Numbered from the stretch's first letter, positions 1-9,141 are shown. The stretch: 64,000 bases of DNA from Rufibacter immobilis (GCF_003721565.1 NZ_RJJE01000017.1:124001-188000); one strand, 5' to 3'. Numbers and translations: made by a program. Notes: generated from the sequence alone by a model not told the origin.

Positions 1-2377
1 TATTCCTGCCCACCCCATCAAAAGAGGTGAAGCTTCCCCCAATTATTATATTGCCATCATGTTGTAAAGAAATGGTTTCAATGGTAGAATGACGAGGATT
101 CATGGCCCCCGTGCCCGGATCAAAGGTAGTATCTAAGGAGCCGTCAGTATTCAAACGGGCTACATTATTCCTGGGCATGCCATCAAAAGTTGTAAACTCT
201 CCCCCTATCAAAATGCGTCCATCTGGTTGAAGCTCAATAGCTTTTATTTGCTTATTAGCTCCTGCGCCGCTTTTGAAACTTGTATCTAAGGTGCCGTCAG
301 AATGAAGGCGAGCTATATGGTTTAGAGGTACTTCGTTATAATTAGTAAAATTACCCGCAATTATAATTTTTTTGTCTAACTGAATAGCGGCAGTGTACAC
401 TGTCTTTTCATGGACCAAGGTATCTGATTTATCTGGGTACTGAACAACAGAAAAAGAATTGTCAAGGGTGCCATCTGAGTTCAGTCGAGCGAGTTTCACA
501 AAAGGAGCATCTTGTGAAACCTGGAATCTGCCTCCAATGATGATCTTACCATCTTCCTGAAGGGAGGCTGTATGAATTACACCAGAGATGATCTGTTTAA
601 ATGTATTATCAACCTTACCGTCTGCATGGAGCTTTGCAATGCTATAGAATGGGGCTTCTTTAGGCATTACAAAGCCACCGGCTAATATCTTACCATCTGG
701 AAATGGTAGGATTGTTAAAATGTATCCACCACCACCTAGTGGGAGGCTTAATGAGGGATCATGTGACCCATCTGTATTTAAGCGGGTCAGGTAAGAAGTA
801 GGGTTACCATTTGTATGGGTGAATCCGCCAGCCACCAAAATTTTTCCATTTACTTGTACGGCAACTGTATGTGCGCCAATTTCTAAATGACCTGTGCTAT
901 ATCCTTCAATTCCAGCTTCAGGGTTGAAACTATAATCTATACTTCCATCTTCATTTATTCTGACAATGCTTCTTCTAGCTGAGCCATTGTAACCGGTAAA
1001 GTTACCTACTGCCAAAAGTTTCTTGTCTGGAAGTACTATCGTTTTAAAAACATAGGATTGCTCATGCCTTTTATATTCATTTAGATCATAATAGGAGAAA
1101 TGAGCACCATTGATCCCTGATCCTTTATTAAAGGTAGTATCAATTGATCCATCTGGCAGCAAAAAAGCAAGCCTACTATAGTTATGACCATTTATCCCAT
1201 TGAAAAGGCCTCCAATTAAAACTCTCCCGTTATTTAGATAAGCCGTGGTCTTAACAGAGGAAAACAGATATGTTAAATTAGCTAAAGAATAAGGTAATGT
1301 TTCTGTGAGTCCGGAAAAGGTGTTTTGAAGGCTCCCATTTTTACTTAAAATGGCTATATGGCTAGTCTTAATGCCATTGTATGTGTTGAATTTGCCACCA
1401 ATAACTATTCTTTCATCAGGTAAAACCAAGACAGATTCAATTTCATTGTCTGACCCTTTTTCGGGCGTAAAGGTATGGTCAATTGTACCGTCTTCATTTA
1501 AGCGAATGATTCTGTTAAAGGAAGAACTATTGAATTTTGTAAAATTTCCAACAAGAATTATTTTACCGTCTTTTTGCATTGCAGCAGAATATACAATATC
1601 ATTTGCCCCAATTTCTGAGCCAAAACTAAGATCTAATGTTCCATCTGTATTTAGGCGCGCCACACTGCCACGAGCCACACCATTGTAATGAGTAAAAAGA
1701 CCACTAATGATTAATTTTCTATCTCCTTGAATTAAAACGTTTCTAATATTTGAACCTGAAAAAAAAGGGGATTGGTCTCTAGAATGTGTAAAGCAGGAAC
1801 CTACTTTAAAACTGTCATCTAATTGGCCGTCAGGTTGTATGCGAACTAAATTTGTTCTAGAAACTCCATTGTATTTGCCAAATTCACCTCCTGCTATAAT
1901 TTTTCCATCTGGTTGTATGGCTGTAGAAAAAACAGAGGCAGTTCTATGAATAAACCTTGAAGTAAAGCTAATGCCAGGATTGAAGCTTGGGTCTATAGAA
2001 CCATCCTGATTAAGCCTGTTGATATTAAGCATAGCGGTTGTTGAGGGGCGTGAAAAATTTCCACCAACAATAAATTTACCATCTTTTTGTAAGGATATTG
2101 AATAAACATAACCATCATAAGGTTGATTAACTTTAAAACTTGAGTCAATACTTCCATTTGAATTCATTCTAATGATACGGTTGTATGCATTTTTGTTAAA
2201 TGATGAAAATCCGCCTCCAATAAGATATTTTCCATCAGGTTGAACTACAGTTGTGTGAATTGGGCCATTCACTCCATCGCCTATTTCAAACCCTTTGTCT
2301 TTTTGGTTAAAAGTCAAGTCTAATGAACCAGGTGTCTGCGCATCTACTGTTGAACCGAAAAGTATGTAACACAACAT
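1..2377 (-). CDS. Delta-60 repeat protein, secreted (partial, runs off left edge)
   Basis: The minus strand is open from about 2377 to the left edge, about 790 codons with no stop. It encodes tandem units of roughly 55-60 residues with the delta-60 pattern: (V/I)xxQPDGK(I/F)xxGGxF, then R(L/I)NxDGS(L/I)DxxF. I count about 13 units, and the C-terminus lies outside the window. Such proteins are predicted surface or secreted beta-propeller/solenoid proteins; no enzymatic role is known. The in-frame ATG at 2377 leaves only a 14-residue stub before the Asp-Ala-Gln cleavage-like motif. The better start, ATG 2421, would give a full signal peptide but is thrown out of frame by the (AT)7 tract at 2389-2402. 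The gene is AT-rich compared with its neighbours, suggesting transfer or relaxed selection. The repeat identity is clear; the start is uncertain. Confidence 0.85.
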   Translation of the reverse strand, partial: MLCYILFGSTVDAQTPGSLDLTFNQKDKGFEIGDGVNGPIHTTVVQPDGKYLIGGGFSSFNKNAYNRIIRMNSNGSIDSSFKVNQPYDGYVYSISLQKDGKFIVGGNFSRPSTTAMLNINRLNQDGSIDPSFNPGISFTSRFIHRTASVFSTAIQPDGKIIAGGEFGKYNGVSRTNLVRIQPDGQLDDSFKVGSCFTHSRDQSPFFSGSNIRNVLIQGDRKLIISGLFTHYNGVARGSVARLNTDGTLDLSFGSEIGANDIVYSAAMQKDGKIILVGNFTKFNSSSFNRIIRLNEDGTIDHTFTPEKGSDNEIESVLVLPDERIVIGGKFNTYNGIKTSHIAILSKNGSLQNTFSGLTETLPYSLANLTYLFSSVKTTAYLNNGRVLIGGLFNGINGHNYSRLAFLLPDGSIDTTFNKGSGINGAHFSYYDLNEYKRHEQSYVFKTIVLPDKKLLAVGNFTGYNGSARRSIVRINEDGSIDYSFNPEAGIEGYSTGHLEIGAHTVAVQVNGKILVAGGFTHTNGNPTSYLTRLNTDGSHDPSLSLPLGGGGYILTILPFPDGKILAGGFVMPKEAPFYSIAKLHADGKVDNTFKQIISGVIHTASLQEDGKIIIGGRFQVSQDAPFVKLARLNSDGTLDNSFSVVQYPDKSDTLVHEKTVYTAAIQLDKKIIIAGNFTNYNEVPLNHIARLHSDGTLDTSFKSGAGANKQIKAIELQPDGRILIGGEFTTFDGMPRNNVARLNTDGSLDTTFDPGTGAMNPRHSTIETISLQHDGNIIIGGSFTSFDGVGRN

Positions 2378-2388
2378 AATCGAGCAAA

Positions 2389-2402
2389 ATATATATATAT
2401 AT
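2389..2402. repeat. (AT)7 microsatellite inside the signal-peptide codons
   Basis: Seven AT units lie between ATG 2421 and the body of the delta-60 gene. With seven units, reading from 2421 stops at 2344 after 25 codons. With six (or nine) units the frame runs into the delta-60 repeats through a good signal peptide ([15 protein letters not shown]..., ending in Asp-Ala-Gln). This is the layout expected of slipped-strand phase variation, though an assembly error cannot be excluded. Confidence 0.8.
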
Positions 2403-2456
2403 GTTTAATTACCATAGTCATATTTTTTGAAGTAGAAATGAAGTAAAGTTAATATT

Positions 2457-2477
2457 ATATATATATATATATATATA
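2457..2477. repeat. (AT)10 tract upstream of the delta-60 gene
   Basis: A 21-bp alternating AT run lies about 36-56 bp upstream of ATG 2421. On the minus strand TAACTTTA, a 7/8 match to the Bacteroidota -7 box TAnnTTTG, lies just downstream at about 2450. Length changes here could alter promoter geometry. The tract is seen directly; the promoter role is inference. Confidence 0.6.
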
Positions 2478-2538
2478 ATATTGCATTATAAAAATTGAAT
2501 GTCAATGGCTTTAGTGATTGGATATTAATTCTATCTTA

Positions 2539-3415
2539 GAGCTTGTTTAAATTTTAACTTTCTGGTTATCAATCCAAACGATTGAGGATAATTTGGCAGT
2601 TCTGCCAAAGCACCCAACTTTCGGCGCTTTCGGTCGTTTTCTCGAGGTCTTTGTCAAGCCTGCGGAAGAAGGAGAACATGCCGAAGGCCCGCTCCGTGAC
2701 CCACCTCCACCTTACAGGGATGAAGCCCTCCGTTCCCGGCGGCTTGGATGACACCTCCAACTCCACGCCCAGCAAATTTCCCTCCACCCAAGCCATGAAG
2801 CCCTGCTAGTAGGCGGCGTCGGCAAGTATCTTCTCCATGCGGTGCAGGTAACCCTTCAGCGGCTCCACCACCCTGCGGGCCAGGGCTCCGTCCGCCCCGT
2901 TGGCCCCGTGCACCACCACGCCCACTCCAGGCCCAGCGTGTTGGTGACCACGTGCCGCTTCCGCCCGTTGGCCTTCTTATTGCCGTCCACGCCCGTCTCC
3001 TATGAGATGAACGGGCCTGCCTTGATCGACTGGCTGTCAATGCTGACCGTACTGGGCGAGTCCACCTTGCCCAGCCTTTTCCGCTCCCGCATGTTCAGCG
3101 TCGAGTTTAGCCTCGCCAGCGTGCTGTCCGACTTCCATAGGCGAAAATAGTAGTACACCAGCTGCCACTTGGGGAAGCACCCCTGCGGCAGGTTCCGCCA
3201 CTGGCATCCCACGCGGAGCACGTAAAATATGGTGTCGGCTATAACCCGCAGGCTGTGCAGACGTTTCCTACCAGTGGGCAGCGATGAGGACATCGCCTCC
3301 CATTGCGAGTCAGTCAATTTCCTGTACTGGGATTCCATAAGCACCGAAGTTTGGTCACTTAATGCTTACGGGCTGACTCGCTTTTTTTATCCCTTTCCTA
3401 AATTTAAACAAGCTC
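2539..3415 (-). mobile_element. IS5-family insertion sequence, decayed (877 bp)
   Basis: The element is bounded by perfect 16-bp terminal inverted repeats: GAGCTTGTTTAAATTT at 2539-2554 and its complement at 3400-3415. Both ends are flanked by TA (TTA on the left, TAA on the right), fitting a short YTAR-type target. The transposase inside has several lesions, so the element cannot move on its own. It lies 160 bp upstream of the better delta-60 start (2421), upstream of its promoter region. Confidence 0.8.
2569..3344 (-). pseudogene. IS5-family DDE transposase, broken
   Basis: The N-terminal DUF4096-type domain (QYRKLTDSQWEAM, WRNLP, YYYFRLW) and the first catalytic Asp region (SIDSQSIKAG) read from 3344 to about 3000. 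An in-frame TAG follows, then the family motif GVDGNKKANGRKRHVV. After LGLE a one-base shift is needed to continue with VGVVVHGANGADGALARRVV and KGYLHRMEKILADAAY. A second TAG interrupts before QGFMAWVEGN, and the C-terminus (FSFFRRLDKDLEKT) reads normally to 2569. Restored, it would be about 258 residues, normal for this group. Two nonsense codons and one frameshift make it inactive. Confidence 0.85.
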
Positions 3416-3687
3416 TAATTATTTTTCTATATCCATGCCTCAATAGAAAAAGTTGGCTTTACCTAAAAATATTCAATATAAGAATTCTTAGGTTTATCAC
3501 AATGATATGATAGCTCGATAAGTCAGGATTTTCAATTGATTCATAGTGCCCGACTGTTAGTATTTTTGCCCCACAGGACGGCGCTAGTTTGGCTGGGATG
3601 TACCTCTTCAATGGTGAATGACACCTTTGAATCCTTGAGCTGCAGAAATGCAAGGTGCGTAGCAACACATCTTTGTATTTAGACCTT
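3416..3687. other. Intergenic stretch between the IS and the REP cluster
   Basis: This is AT-rich to mixed sequence with no convincing ORF. Short open stretches on both strands lack codon bias and similarity I can recognise. It may hold a degraded fragment of another element, but I cannot identify it. Confidence 0.4.
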
Positions 3688-3795
3688 CGCTGGCGCGAGC
3701 TTGCAGCTTGTGCCTTTCTTTTTCAATTTCTAATCTAGTGAAGCAAAAGAGGCTGATGGTGACGTGTGAACACGAGCTGCAAGCTCGCGCCAACG
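3688..3795. repeat. REP-like bipartite palindrome 1 (upstream of RAYT)
   Basis: Two inverted palindromic units sit about 56 bp apart: CGCTGGCGCGAGCTTGCAGC at 3688 and CACGAGCTGCAAGCTCGCG at 3771. Each unit also folds on itself. This is the BIME-like layout expected of REP sequences mobilised by the adjacent Y1 transposase. Confidence 0.75.
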
Positions 3796-3895
3796 GTTGA
3801 TTTGCGAGGTTTGTACCAGAAGTAGGTATGCTGAAGCAGCAGTGAAGGAGGGGGGGACGTATAAGGTACGGAAAGTGGATTAGTGTACCTACCTC

Positions 3896-4442
3896 ATGAG
3901 TCGGAAGTACAAGTTTTATGACAAGGGCGGACTGTATTTTGTCAATTTTGCAGTGGTGTACTGGATAGACGTTTTTACGCGGGAAGAATACTGCGCCCTC
4001 ATCACCGATAGCCTGAACTACTGCCAGCAACACAAAGGCCTGCAGGTGTTTGCATGGTGCATTATGCTAGCCATGTGCATTTAGTTTTCAGGTGTAGCCA
4101 TGAAAACCCCGGTGAGGTACTGAAAGAATTCAAAACATTTACCTCTAAGCAACTGCAAAAAGCTATCTCAGAAAACCCAAAAGAAAGTCGAAAAGACTGG
4201 ATGTTGTGGCTCATGGAACGGGCTGGGCAGAAAAACAGCAACGTACAGAAGCGCCAATTCTGGCAGCAGCACAACCACCCCATAGAATTGTGGTCACCGG
4301 CCGTGATAGACCAGAAAATAGACTACATTCATAAAATCGGGTGGCCGCTGGTTTGGTGTCAGAACCCCACCACTGAAAATACAGCAGTGCCTTGGATTAT
4401 AGTGGCGGCAAAGGGTTGGTGCCTCTGGCATTGGAAGAATAG
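3896..4442 (+). pseudogene. REP-associated tyrosine transposase (RAYT, IS200-like Y1), frameshifted
   Basis: The N-terminus MSRKYKFYDKGGLYFVNFAV, then VYWIDVFTREEY and LQVFAWCIM, is the RAYT signature. The HUH motif (SHVHLVF) follows one frame away, so a base has been lost near 4068. The catalytic Tyr region (NHPIELWS, IDYIHK) is present. A second shift near 4333 is needed to reach VAAGLVSEPHH, where TGA replaces the expected Trp codon. The true C-terminus KYSSALDYSGGKGLVPLALEE then ends at TAG 4440-4442. Two frameshifts and one nonsense change mean the enzyme is dead. RAYTs cut and mobilise REP palindromes as single strands; three matching palindrome pairs flank this copy. Confidence 0.85.
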
Positions 4443-4500
4443 CTACGTTCTGAACGTTAGGAATGCATTTTGAGAAGCGTTTGCCCGGTGCATTTATCTT

Positions 4501-4592
4501 TCGCTGGCGCGAGCTTACAGCTCGTGTCCACGCATTCTGCATCCAAACATTACCTTGAAATGAAGGCACGAGCTGCAAGCTCGCGCCAGCGG
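4501..4592. repeat. REP-like bipartite palindrome 2 (downstream of RAYT)
   Basis: Inverted units start at 4501 (TCGCTGGCGCGAGCTTACAG) and 4566 (GCACGAGCTGCAAGCTCGCG), with the same design as the copy upstream of the transposase. Confidence 0.8.
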
Positions 4593-4690
4593 CAGGTTAC
4601 AAGAGAGATAGTACGTTTGAAAAACGTTGGCTCAAACAGACTTCGCTGGCTATTCATATTTACTAGCGTGAGCATGCCCTTACATTTCTT

Positions 4691-4788
4691 TCGCTGGCGC
4701 GAGCTTGTAGCTCGTGTCCAAACATGCCATGACTAACCATTGCCTGAAACTTGAAGAAAGGCACGAGCTGCAAGTGCGTGCCAGCGAT
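4691..4788. repeat. REP-like bipartite palindrome 3
   Basis: Inverted units start at 4691 (TCGCTGGCGCGAGCTTGTAG) and 4761 (GCACGAGCTGCAAGTGCGTG). The right unit has diverged slightly from the other copies. Confidence 0.75.
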
Positions 4789-4820
4789 GGGAAGAGGACC
4801 AGCAGGGAAATCCGTAGGTA

Positions 4821-4866
4821 TTTCCGTTTTTGGCCTGTTTTCCGGAAATCAGGCCAAAAACGGAAA
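4821..4866. repeat. Host palindrome family, variant copy
   Basis: Near-perfect palindrome TTTCCGTTTTTGGCCTG / CAGGCCAAAAACGGAAA. It is a diverged GTTTAGGGGC-type copy in which changes in one arm are matched in the other. Confidence 0.7.
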
Positions 4867-4930
4867 TGGCCGTCTGCGTGAACTTCAACCGGGTTTCCCG
4901 TAAAAGGGGAAGTTTCTCTAATTTCGGCCC

Positions 4931-7474
4931 ATGGCAAACCAAATTCCGCAGCAGAATAACCCAAACCAATTCCCCGGCTTCGTCACCGTTCGCGGGGCTC
5001 GCGAGCATAACCTGAAGAACGTAGACCTCACCATCCCGAGAGATGCGCTGGTGGTGTTCACGGGCGTGTCGGGGTCGGGGAAGTCGTCGCTGGCGTTCGG
5101 GACGCTGTACGCCGAGGCCCAGCGCCGCTACCTGGAGAGTGTGAGCCCTTACGCGCGGCGGCTGTTCCACCAGATGGCCGTGCCCGAGGTAGACGCCATT
5201 GAGGGCCTGCCCCCGGCCGTGGCCCTGCAGCAGCAACGCGGCACGCCCACCACCCGCTCCAGCGTGGGCAGCGTGACCACCCTCTCTAACCTGGTGCGCA
5301 TGCTGTACAGCCGGGCCGGAGACTACCCGCCGGGCCAACCCATCATCTACGCCGAGGCGTTCTCGCCCAACACCCCCGAGGGCGCGTGCCCCACCTGCCA
5401 CGGCCTGGGCCGCATCTACGACGTCACGGAGGAAAGCATGGTGCCAGACCCTTCGCTCACCATTAGGGAGCGGGCCATTGCCGCCTGGCCCACCGCCTGG
5501 GGCGGCCAAAACCAGCGCGACATCCTGGTCACCCTGGGCTATGACGTAGATACCCCCTGGAGCGAGCTGCCCCAGAAAGACCGCGACTGGATCCTGTTCA
5601 CTCAGGAGCAACCCGTGGTGCCCGTGTACCCCGGCTATACCCCAGAGCAAACCCGCCGCGCCCTGCAGCGCAACGAGGAACCCAACTACATGGGCACCTT
5701 TACCAGCGCCCGGCGGCACGTGTTCCATACCTTCGCCAACACCAACAGCCCCCAGATGAAAAAGCGGGTGATGCAGTACATGCTCCACACAGACTGCCCC
5801 ACCTGCCACGGCAAACGCCTGAACCCCGCTTCGCTCTCCGTCACCTTCGCGGGCTATGATATTACCGAGCTGTCGCGCCTGCCCCTGCAACGGGTGGCCG
5901 AGTTACTGAAACCATACGCGGCGGCCTCGGCCGAAGGCCATAATCAACAAGACGCGGAACACCCGGAACAACTCATCGTGAAGCAGCGCATCGCGCAGGA
6001 TTTGACCGCCCGCATTCAGGTGCTGCTGGATCTGGGCCTCGGGTACCTGAGTTTGGAGCGAAGTACGCCTACCTTGTCGCCCGGCGAATTGCAGCGCCTG
6101 CGGCTGGCCACGCAGCTGTACTCGCATTTGTTTGGGGTGGTGTACGTGCTGGACGAACCCTCGGCGGGCCTGCACCCCTCAGATACCGTGGCCCTGCTCA
6201 CCGCCCTGGCCAACCTGAAGAAAGCGGGCAACTCTTTGTTTGTGGTAGAGCATAACCTGGACGTGATCCGGCAAGCCGATTGGCTCGTGGACGTAGGCCC
6301 CGCCGCCGGCGAGAAAGGCGGCGAAATCCTCTACAGCGGTCCGCCCGAGGGGTTGCAAGAAGTACCTAACTCCCAAACCGCCGCTTATCTGTTCGGCACG
6401 GCCCCGGGGCAAACCCGCCCGCTGCGTACGCCCACTGGCTGGCTCAAACTCAGCGGCGTGACCCGCAACAACCTGCAGAACCTGAGTGCGGCCTTTCCGC
6501 TGGGCGTGTTCACCACCGTCACGGGCGTGTCAGGCTCGGGCAAGAGCAGCCTAGTGAGTCAAGTGCTGGTAGAACTGGTCGCCGAAGCCCTGGGCCAGTA
6601 TCTCCAACCCGAGGAAGAAGAAACCGATGCGCTGGAAAGCCCCGCCCCGCAGACCATGGGCGGCCGAATCGTGAGCGGCATGGAGCACATCAAGCGGCTG
6701 GTGCGCGTGGACCAGAAAGCCATCGGCCGCACGCCCCGTTCCAACATGGCCACCTACACCGGCCTCTTTGACCACGTGCGCAAACTCTTCGCTGACACGC
6801 CGCTGGCCAAACAACGCCGCTATGACGCGGGCCGCTTCTCGTTCAACGTTGCCAAAGGTCGCTGTGAGAACTGCCAGGGCGAAGGCTTCGTGATGGTGGA
6901 ACTGCTCTTCCTGCCCAGCGTGTACGCGCCCTGCCCCGTCTGCCACGGCGCCCGCTACAACGCCCAAACCCTGGAAGTAACCTACCGCGACCTCAACATC
7001 GCGCAGGTCCTGAACCTCACCGTAGATGCCGCCTGGGAGTTTTTTGATGAAGAACCCGCCATCCACCGCGCCCTCACCGTGCTGAGCGAAGTTGGCCTGG
7101 GCTATCTGCGCCTGGGGCAGCCCGCCACCGAACTCTCCGGCGGGGAAGCCCAGCGCATCAAACTAGCCACCGAACTCCAGCGTCTGTCAAGGGGCAACAC
7201 GCTCTACATTTTGGATGAACCCACCACCGGCCTGCACCCAGCAGACGTGGAGAAACTCATGGCCCAGCTGGAAAAACTGGTAGACGCGGGCAACACGGTC
7301 ATTGCCGTGGAGCACACCCTACGCGTGGCCGCCGCCAGTGACTGGGTCATGGACATTGGGCCCGGAGCCGGGGAGGAAGGCGGCCAGATTGTAGCGGCCG
7401 GTACCCCGGAGGAAGTGGCGAAGGTGGCCGGGAGTAAAACGGCTCCGTTCTTGGCGAAGGAACTGGCAGGGTAG
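4931..7474 (+). CDS. UvrA-like excinuclease ATPase (short UvrA paralogue)
   Basis: This 847-residue tandem ABC ATPase has UvrA architecture: Walker A GVSGSGKSS at about 45-53 and again near 532, and zinc-finger pairs CPTCHG near 151 and 289, CENCQG near 647 and CPVCHG near 667. ABC signatures are LSPGELQRL (near 382) and LSGGEAQRIKLA (near 735), and Walker B reads LDEPSAGLHP and LDEPTTGLHP. Canonical UvrA is about 940 residues, so this matches the shorter UvrA2/DrrC-type group linked to DNA damage or drug tolerance rather than core nucleotide excision repair. The first ABC signature has Pro in place of the usual Gly. No uvrB or transporter lies nearby, and it appears monocistronic with host palindromes on both sides. 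ATG 4931 is the first Met before the conserved FVTVRGAREHNLKN block. Confidence 0.9.
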   Translation: MANQIPQQNNPNQFPGFVTVRGAREHNLKNVDLTIPRDALVVFTGVSGSGKSSLAFGTLYAEAQRRYLESVSPYARRLFHQMAVPEVDAIEGLPPAVALQQQRGTPTTRSSVGSVTTLSNLVRMLYSRAGDYPPGQPIIYAEAFSPNTPEGACPTCHGLGRIYDVTEESMVPDPSLTIRERAIAAWPTAWGGQNQRDILVTLGYDVDTPWSELPQKDRDWILFTQEQPVVPVYPGYTPEQTRRALQRNEEPNYMGTFTSARRHVFHTFANTNSPQMKKRVMQYMLHTDCPTCHGKRLNPASLSVTFAGYDITELSRLPLQRVAELLKPYAAASAEGHNQQDAEHPEQLIVKQRIAQDLTARIQVLLDLGLGYLSLERSTPTLSPGELQRLRLATQLYSHLFGVVYVLDEPSAGLHPSDTVALLTALANLKKAGNSLFVVEHNLDVIRQADWLVDVGPAAGEKGGEILYSGPPEGLQEVPNSQTAAYLFGTAPGQTRPLRTPTGWLKLSGVTRNNLQNLSAAFPLGVFTTVTGVSGSGKSSLVSQVLVELVAEALGQYLQPEEEETDALESPAPQTMGGRIVSGMEHIKRLVRVDQKAIGRTPRSNMATYTGLFDHVRKLFADTPLAKQRRYDAGRFSFNVAKGRCENCQGEGFVMVELLFLPSVYAPCPVCHGARYNAQTLEVTYRDLNIAQVLNLTVDAAWEFFDEEPAIHRALTVLSEVGLGYLRLGQPATELSGGEAQRIKLATELQRLSRGNTLYILDEPTTGLHPADVEKLMAQLEKLVDAGNTVIAVEHTLRVAAASDWVMDIGPGAGEEGGQIVAAGTPEEVAKVAGSKTAPFLAKELAG

Positions 7475-7485
7475 TCCAGAAGTTA

Positions 7486-7533
7486 GTTTCCGTTTAGGGG
7501 CAGTTTTTGCCAAAACAGGTCAAAAACGGAAAC
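7486..7533. repeat. Host palindrome family copy
   Basis: Left arm GTTTCCGTTTAGGGGC; the right arm has mutated to GGTCAAAAACGGAAAC. It lies 12 bp after the UvrA-like stop codon. Confidence 0.7.
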
Positions 7534-7660
7534 GGCGGTTCAAGTTGCCAGAAGCTGGAGTTCCTGGCGCAGACACTCGCAGGTCCTCCGGACGCTACGA
7601 GGTCTTTGGGAGTCCTGAGTTCTGAGTCTTGAGTCCAGAGTTTAGCAAGTAAGCTGAGGT

Positions 7661-7720
7661 AAGCTGGCGCGAGACTAAAGTCTCGTGCCAAAGGATGATG
7701 CGAGTCTCCAGACTCGCCGG
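7661..7720. repeat. REP-like palindrome 4 (solitary)
   Basis: GCTGGCGCGAG ... CTCGTGCC, followed by GCGAGTCTCCAGACTCGC. It keeps the GCTGGCGCGAG head of the RAYT-flanking repeats with a different palindrome core, and lies 3.2 kb from the dead RAYT. Confidence 0.6.
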
Positions 7721-7748
7721 GAACCGTAAAAAGATCAGGAATGCGTAG

Positions 7749-7778
7749 AACCCACCCCAACCCTCCCAAGAGGGGAGT
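7749..7778. repeat. CCCTCCC/GGGAGGG dispersed repeat, copy 1
   Basis: AACCCACCCCAACCCTCCC followed by AAGAGGGGAGT. It is a half-unit of the G-rich family seen again at 23229, 33375 and 40001. Confidence 0.6.
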
Positions 7779-7912
7779 GCCGGGAATGCGTGCGGGTGTA
7801 GGCAATATTTCCCCTACATCCGCAATGCACGGTCCGGCAGGCGTAAACATCCCCTTCGCTCCGCTGCAAAACCTAATGTACTGTGTCTTACGTCTTGCTT
7901 CTTGTGTCTTAG

Positions 7913-8803
7913 TTACGCTTTCAACCCCAGCGGCTGGGGCGGGAGCGGCACGAAGTCGGTTTCACCGGGAACGGGCGGGAAGGTCTGGGCGGTCCAGCGG
8001 GCTTTGGCGTCTTCAATCTTTTCCCGGGTGCTGGCCACGAAGTTCCAGTAAATGAACCGCTCCTCGGGGAAAGGGGCACCGCCGAACAAATAGACCGTGG
8101 TGTTCTCCAACAGCTCAAACGAGCAGAGCGTGCTATCCTGGGTCACCAGTAGTTGCTTGGGTTCAAACACGTGGCCCTCGGTGGCAATGCCACCTTCCAG
8201 AATGTAGAGTCCGCTTTCGCCGTACAGGCCTGAGCCCAGATTCACGGTTTGGCGGTGGGTACTTTTGATTTCCAGGAAGTACAGCGGGCTGTACACCGGC
8301 ACCGGCGAGGTATGCCCCAGCGCCTGCCCGGCAATGAGTTTAAACGAAAGGCCGTCTTCTTGCCAGGTGGGCAGGTCCTGCGCGGGCGTGTGCGAGAAAG
8401 CGGGTTCCATGTCTTCCAGGTGCAACGGTAGCGCTACCCAAATCTGGAGGCCGTGCAGCATCTTCTCAGAGGTACGCAGGTACGCTGGGGTGCGCTCAGA
8501 GTGCACAATGCCGCGGCCCGCCGTCATCCAGTTCACCGCGCCCGGCTGTATCTCCAGCTCGGTGCCCAGGCTGTCGCGGTGCATCATGCTGCCCTCCAGC
8601 AGGTAGGTGAGCGTAGAGAGCCCTATGTGCGGGTGCGGCCCCACGTCCAGGTTCTCATGGTCAGAGAGGCAGGCGGGGCCCATGTGGTCAATAAACGCAA
8701 AGGGCCCCACCATGCGCTTGCCCTTGAACGGCAACAGTCGGCCTACCAGAAAATTCCCGATGTTGCTGGGCCGCTCTTCTATGATGTGTTGGATGTTGGA
8801 CAT
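7913..8803 (-). CDS. Pirin family protein
   Basis: This bicupin protein of about 296 residues has a clear pirin core: FIDHMGPACLSDHENLDVGPHPHIGLSTLTYLLEG contains the His/His/Glu metal ligands of the N-terminal cupin (written here in part: GPHPHIGLSTLTYLLEG), followed by MTAGRGIVHSERTP. The C-terminal cupin holds QLLVTQDSTLCSFELL and the family ending FGGAPFPEERFIYWNFVAS. Pirins bind a non-haem metal; some are quercetinases and others are redox or transcription cofactors, so the substrate is not determined. I place the start at ATG 8803 (MSNIQHIIEERPS) rather than at the in-frame Met 12 codons upstream, because homology begins there. It is monocistronic, with a host palindrome behind its promoter region. 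Confidence 0.88.
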   Translation of the reverse strand: MSNIQHIIEERPSNIGNFLVGRLLPFKGKRMVGPFAFIDHMGPACLSDHENLDVGPHPHIGLSTLTYLLEGSMMHRDSLGTELEIQPGAVNWMTAGRGIVHSERTPAYLRTSEKMLHGLQIWVALPLHLEDMEPAFSHTPAQDLPTWQEDGLSFKLIAGQALGHTSPVPVYSPLYFLEIKSTHRQTVNLGSGLYGESGLYILEGGIATEGHVFEPKQLLVTQDSTLCSFELLENTTVYLFGGAPFPEERFIYWNFVASTREKIEDAKARWTAQTFPPVPGETDFVPLPPQPLGLKA

Positions 8804-8875
8804 GAGTGGGAGGAGGTTGCTTACCGATGAAAGGTACAAAAAGATACCGAAAACAGAGGAGCCGCTACCATTTTC

Positions 8876-8913
8876 CGTTTAGGGGCTGTTTTTCCAAAAA
8901 GAGCCCCTAAACG
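8876..8913. repeat. Host palindrome family copy
   Basis: CCGTTTAGGGGCTGTTTTTC and AAAAAGAGCCCCTAAACG, with almost no loop, lying between the divergent pirin and mscS-like genes. Confidence 0.85.
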
Positions 8914-9141
8914 CAACGCATGCCTTTGGGCTGTACCGCCACCGGCGGCTTTCTTCCTGGGTTTCCCGTCCCGTGCATGGGGCAAAACTATCCTCTCAAA
9001 GTAACTCCCTCGCCCGGGCAACGTTTTAGAAACGGTGGCTTGGGGGCAATTGCTGTCTAATTGTGAAGATCAGGGCAGGAAGAGAAGGGCAGCACGTTCC
9101 TCCCTTAAGCCGCTGCGCATACAAGGCCAAAAAAGCAATTC

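Larger units (their letters stand above)
7534..7912. other. Repeat-rich intergenic stretch
   Basis: There is no gene. The stretch contains GAGT-rich near-repeats (GAGTTCTGAGTCTTGAGTC around 7617), a REP-like palindrome at 7661, a CCC/GGG inverted repeat at 7749 and a run of TCTT-type repeats near 7880-7912. Confidence 0.5.

Noticed and set aside
1350-1688. Plus-strand ORF of 112 codons
   Set aside because: It lies antisense to the open delta-60 repeat frame and has no coding features of its own.
3459-3668. Short minus-strand ORF between IS5 and REP cluster
   Set aside because: No codon bias or recognisable similarity; overlaps likely element debris.
3688-4788. CRISPR array
   Set aside because: The repeats are inverted pairs with unequal spacing around a Y1 transposase, there are no uniform spacers, and no cas gene is present.
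4733-5890. Long minus-strand ORF (385 codons) opposite the UvrA-like gene
   Set aside because: It is the mirror of a GC-rich, strongly biased real gene, with Gly/Ala/His/Val-rich composition and no domain. Same reasoning for 36086-37192, 48051-48881, 32598-33308 and 22453-23262.
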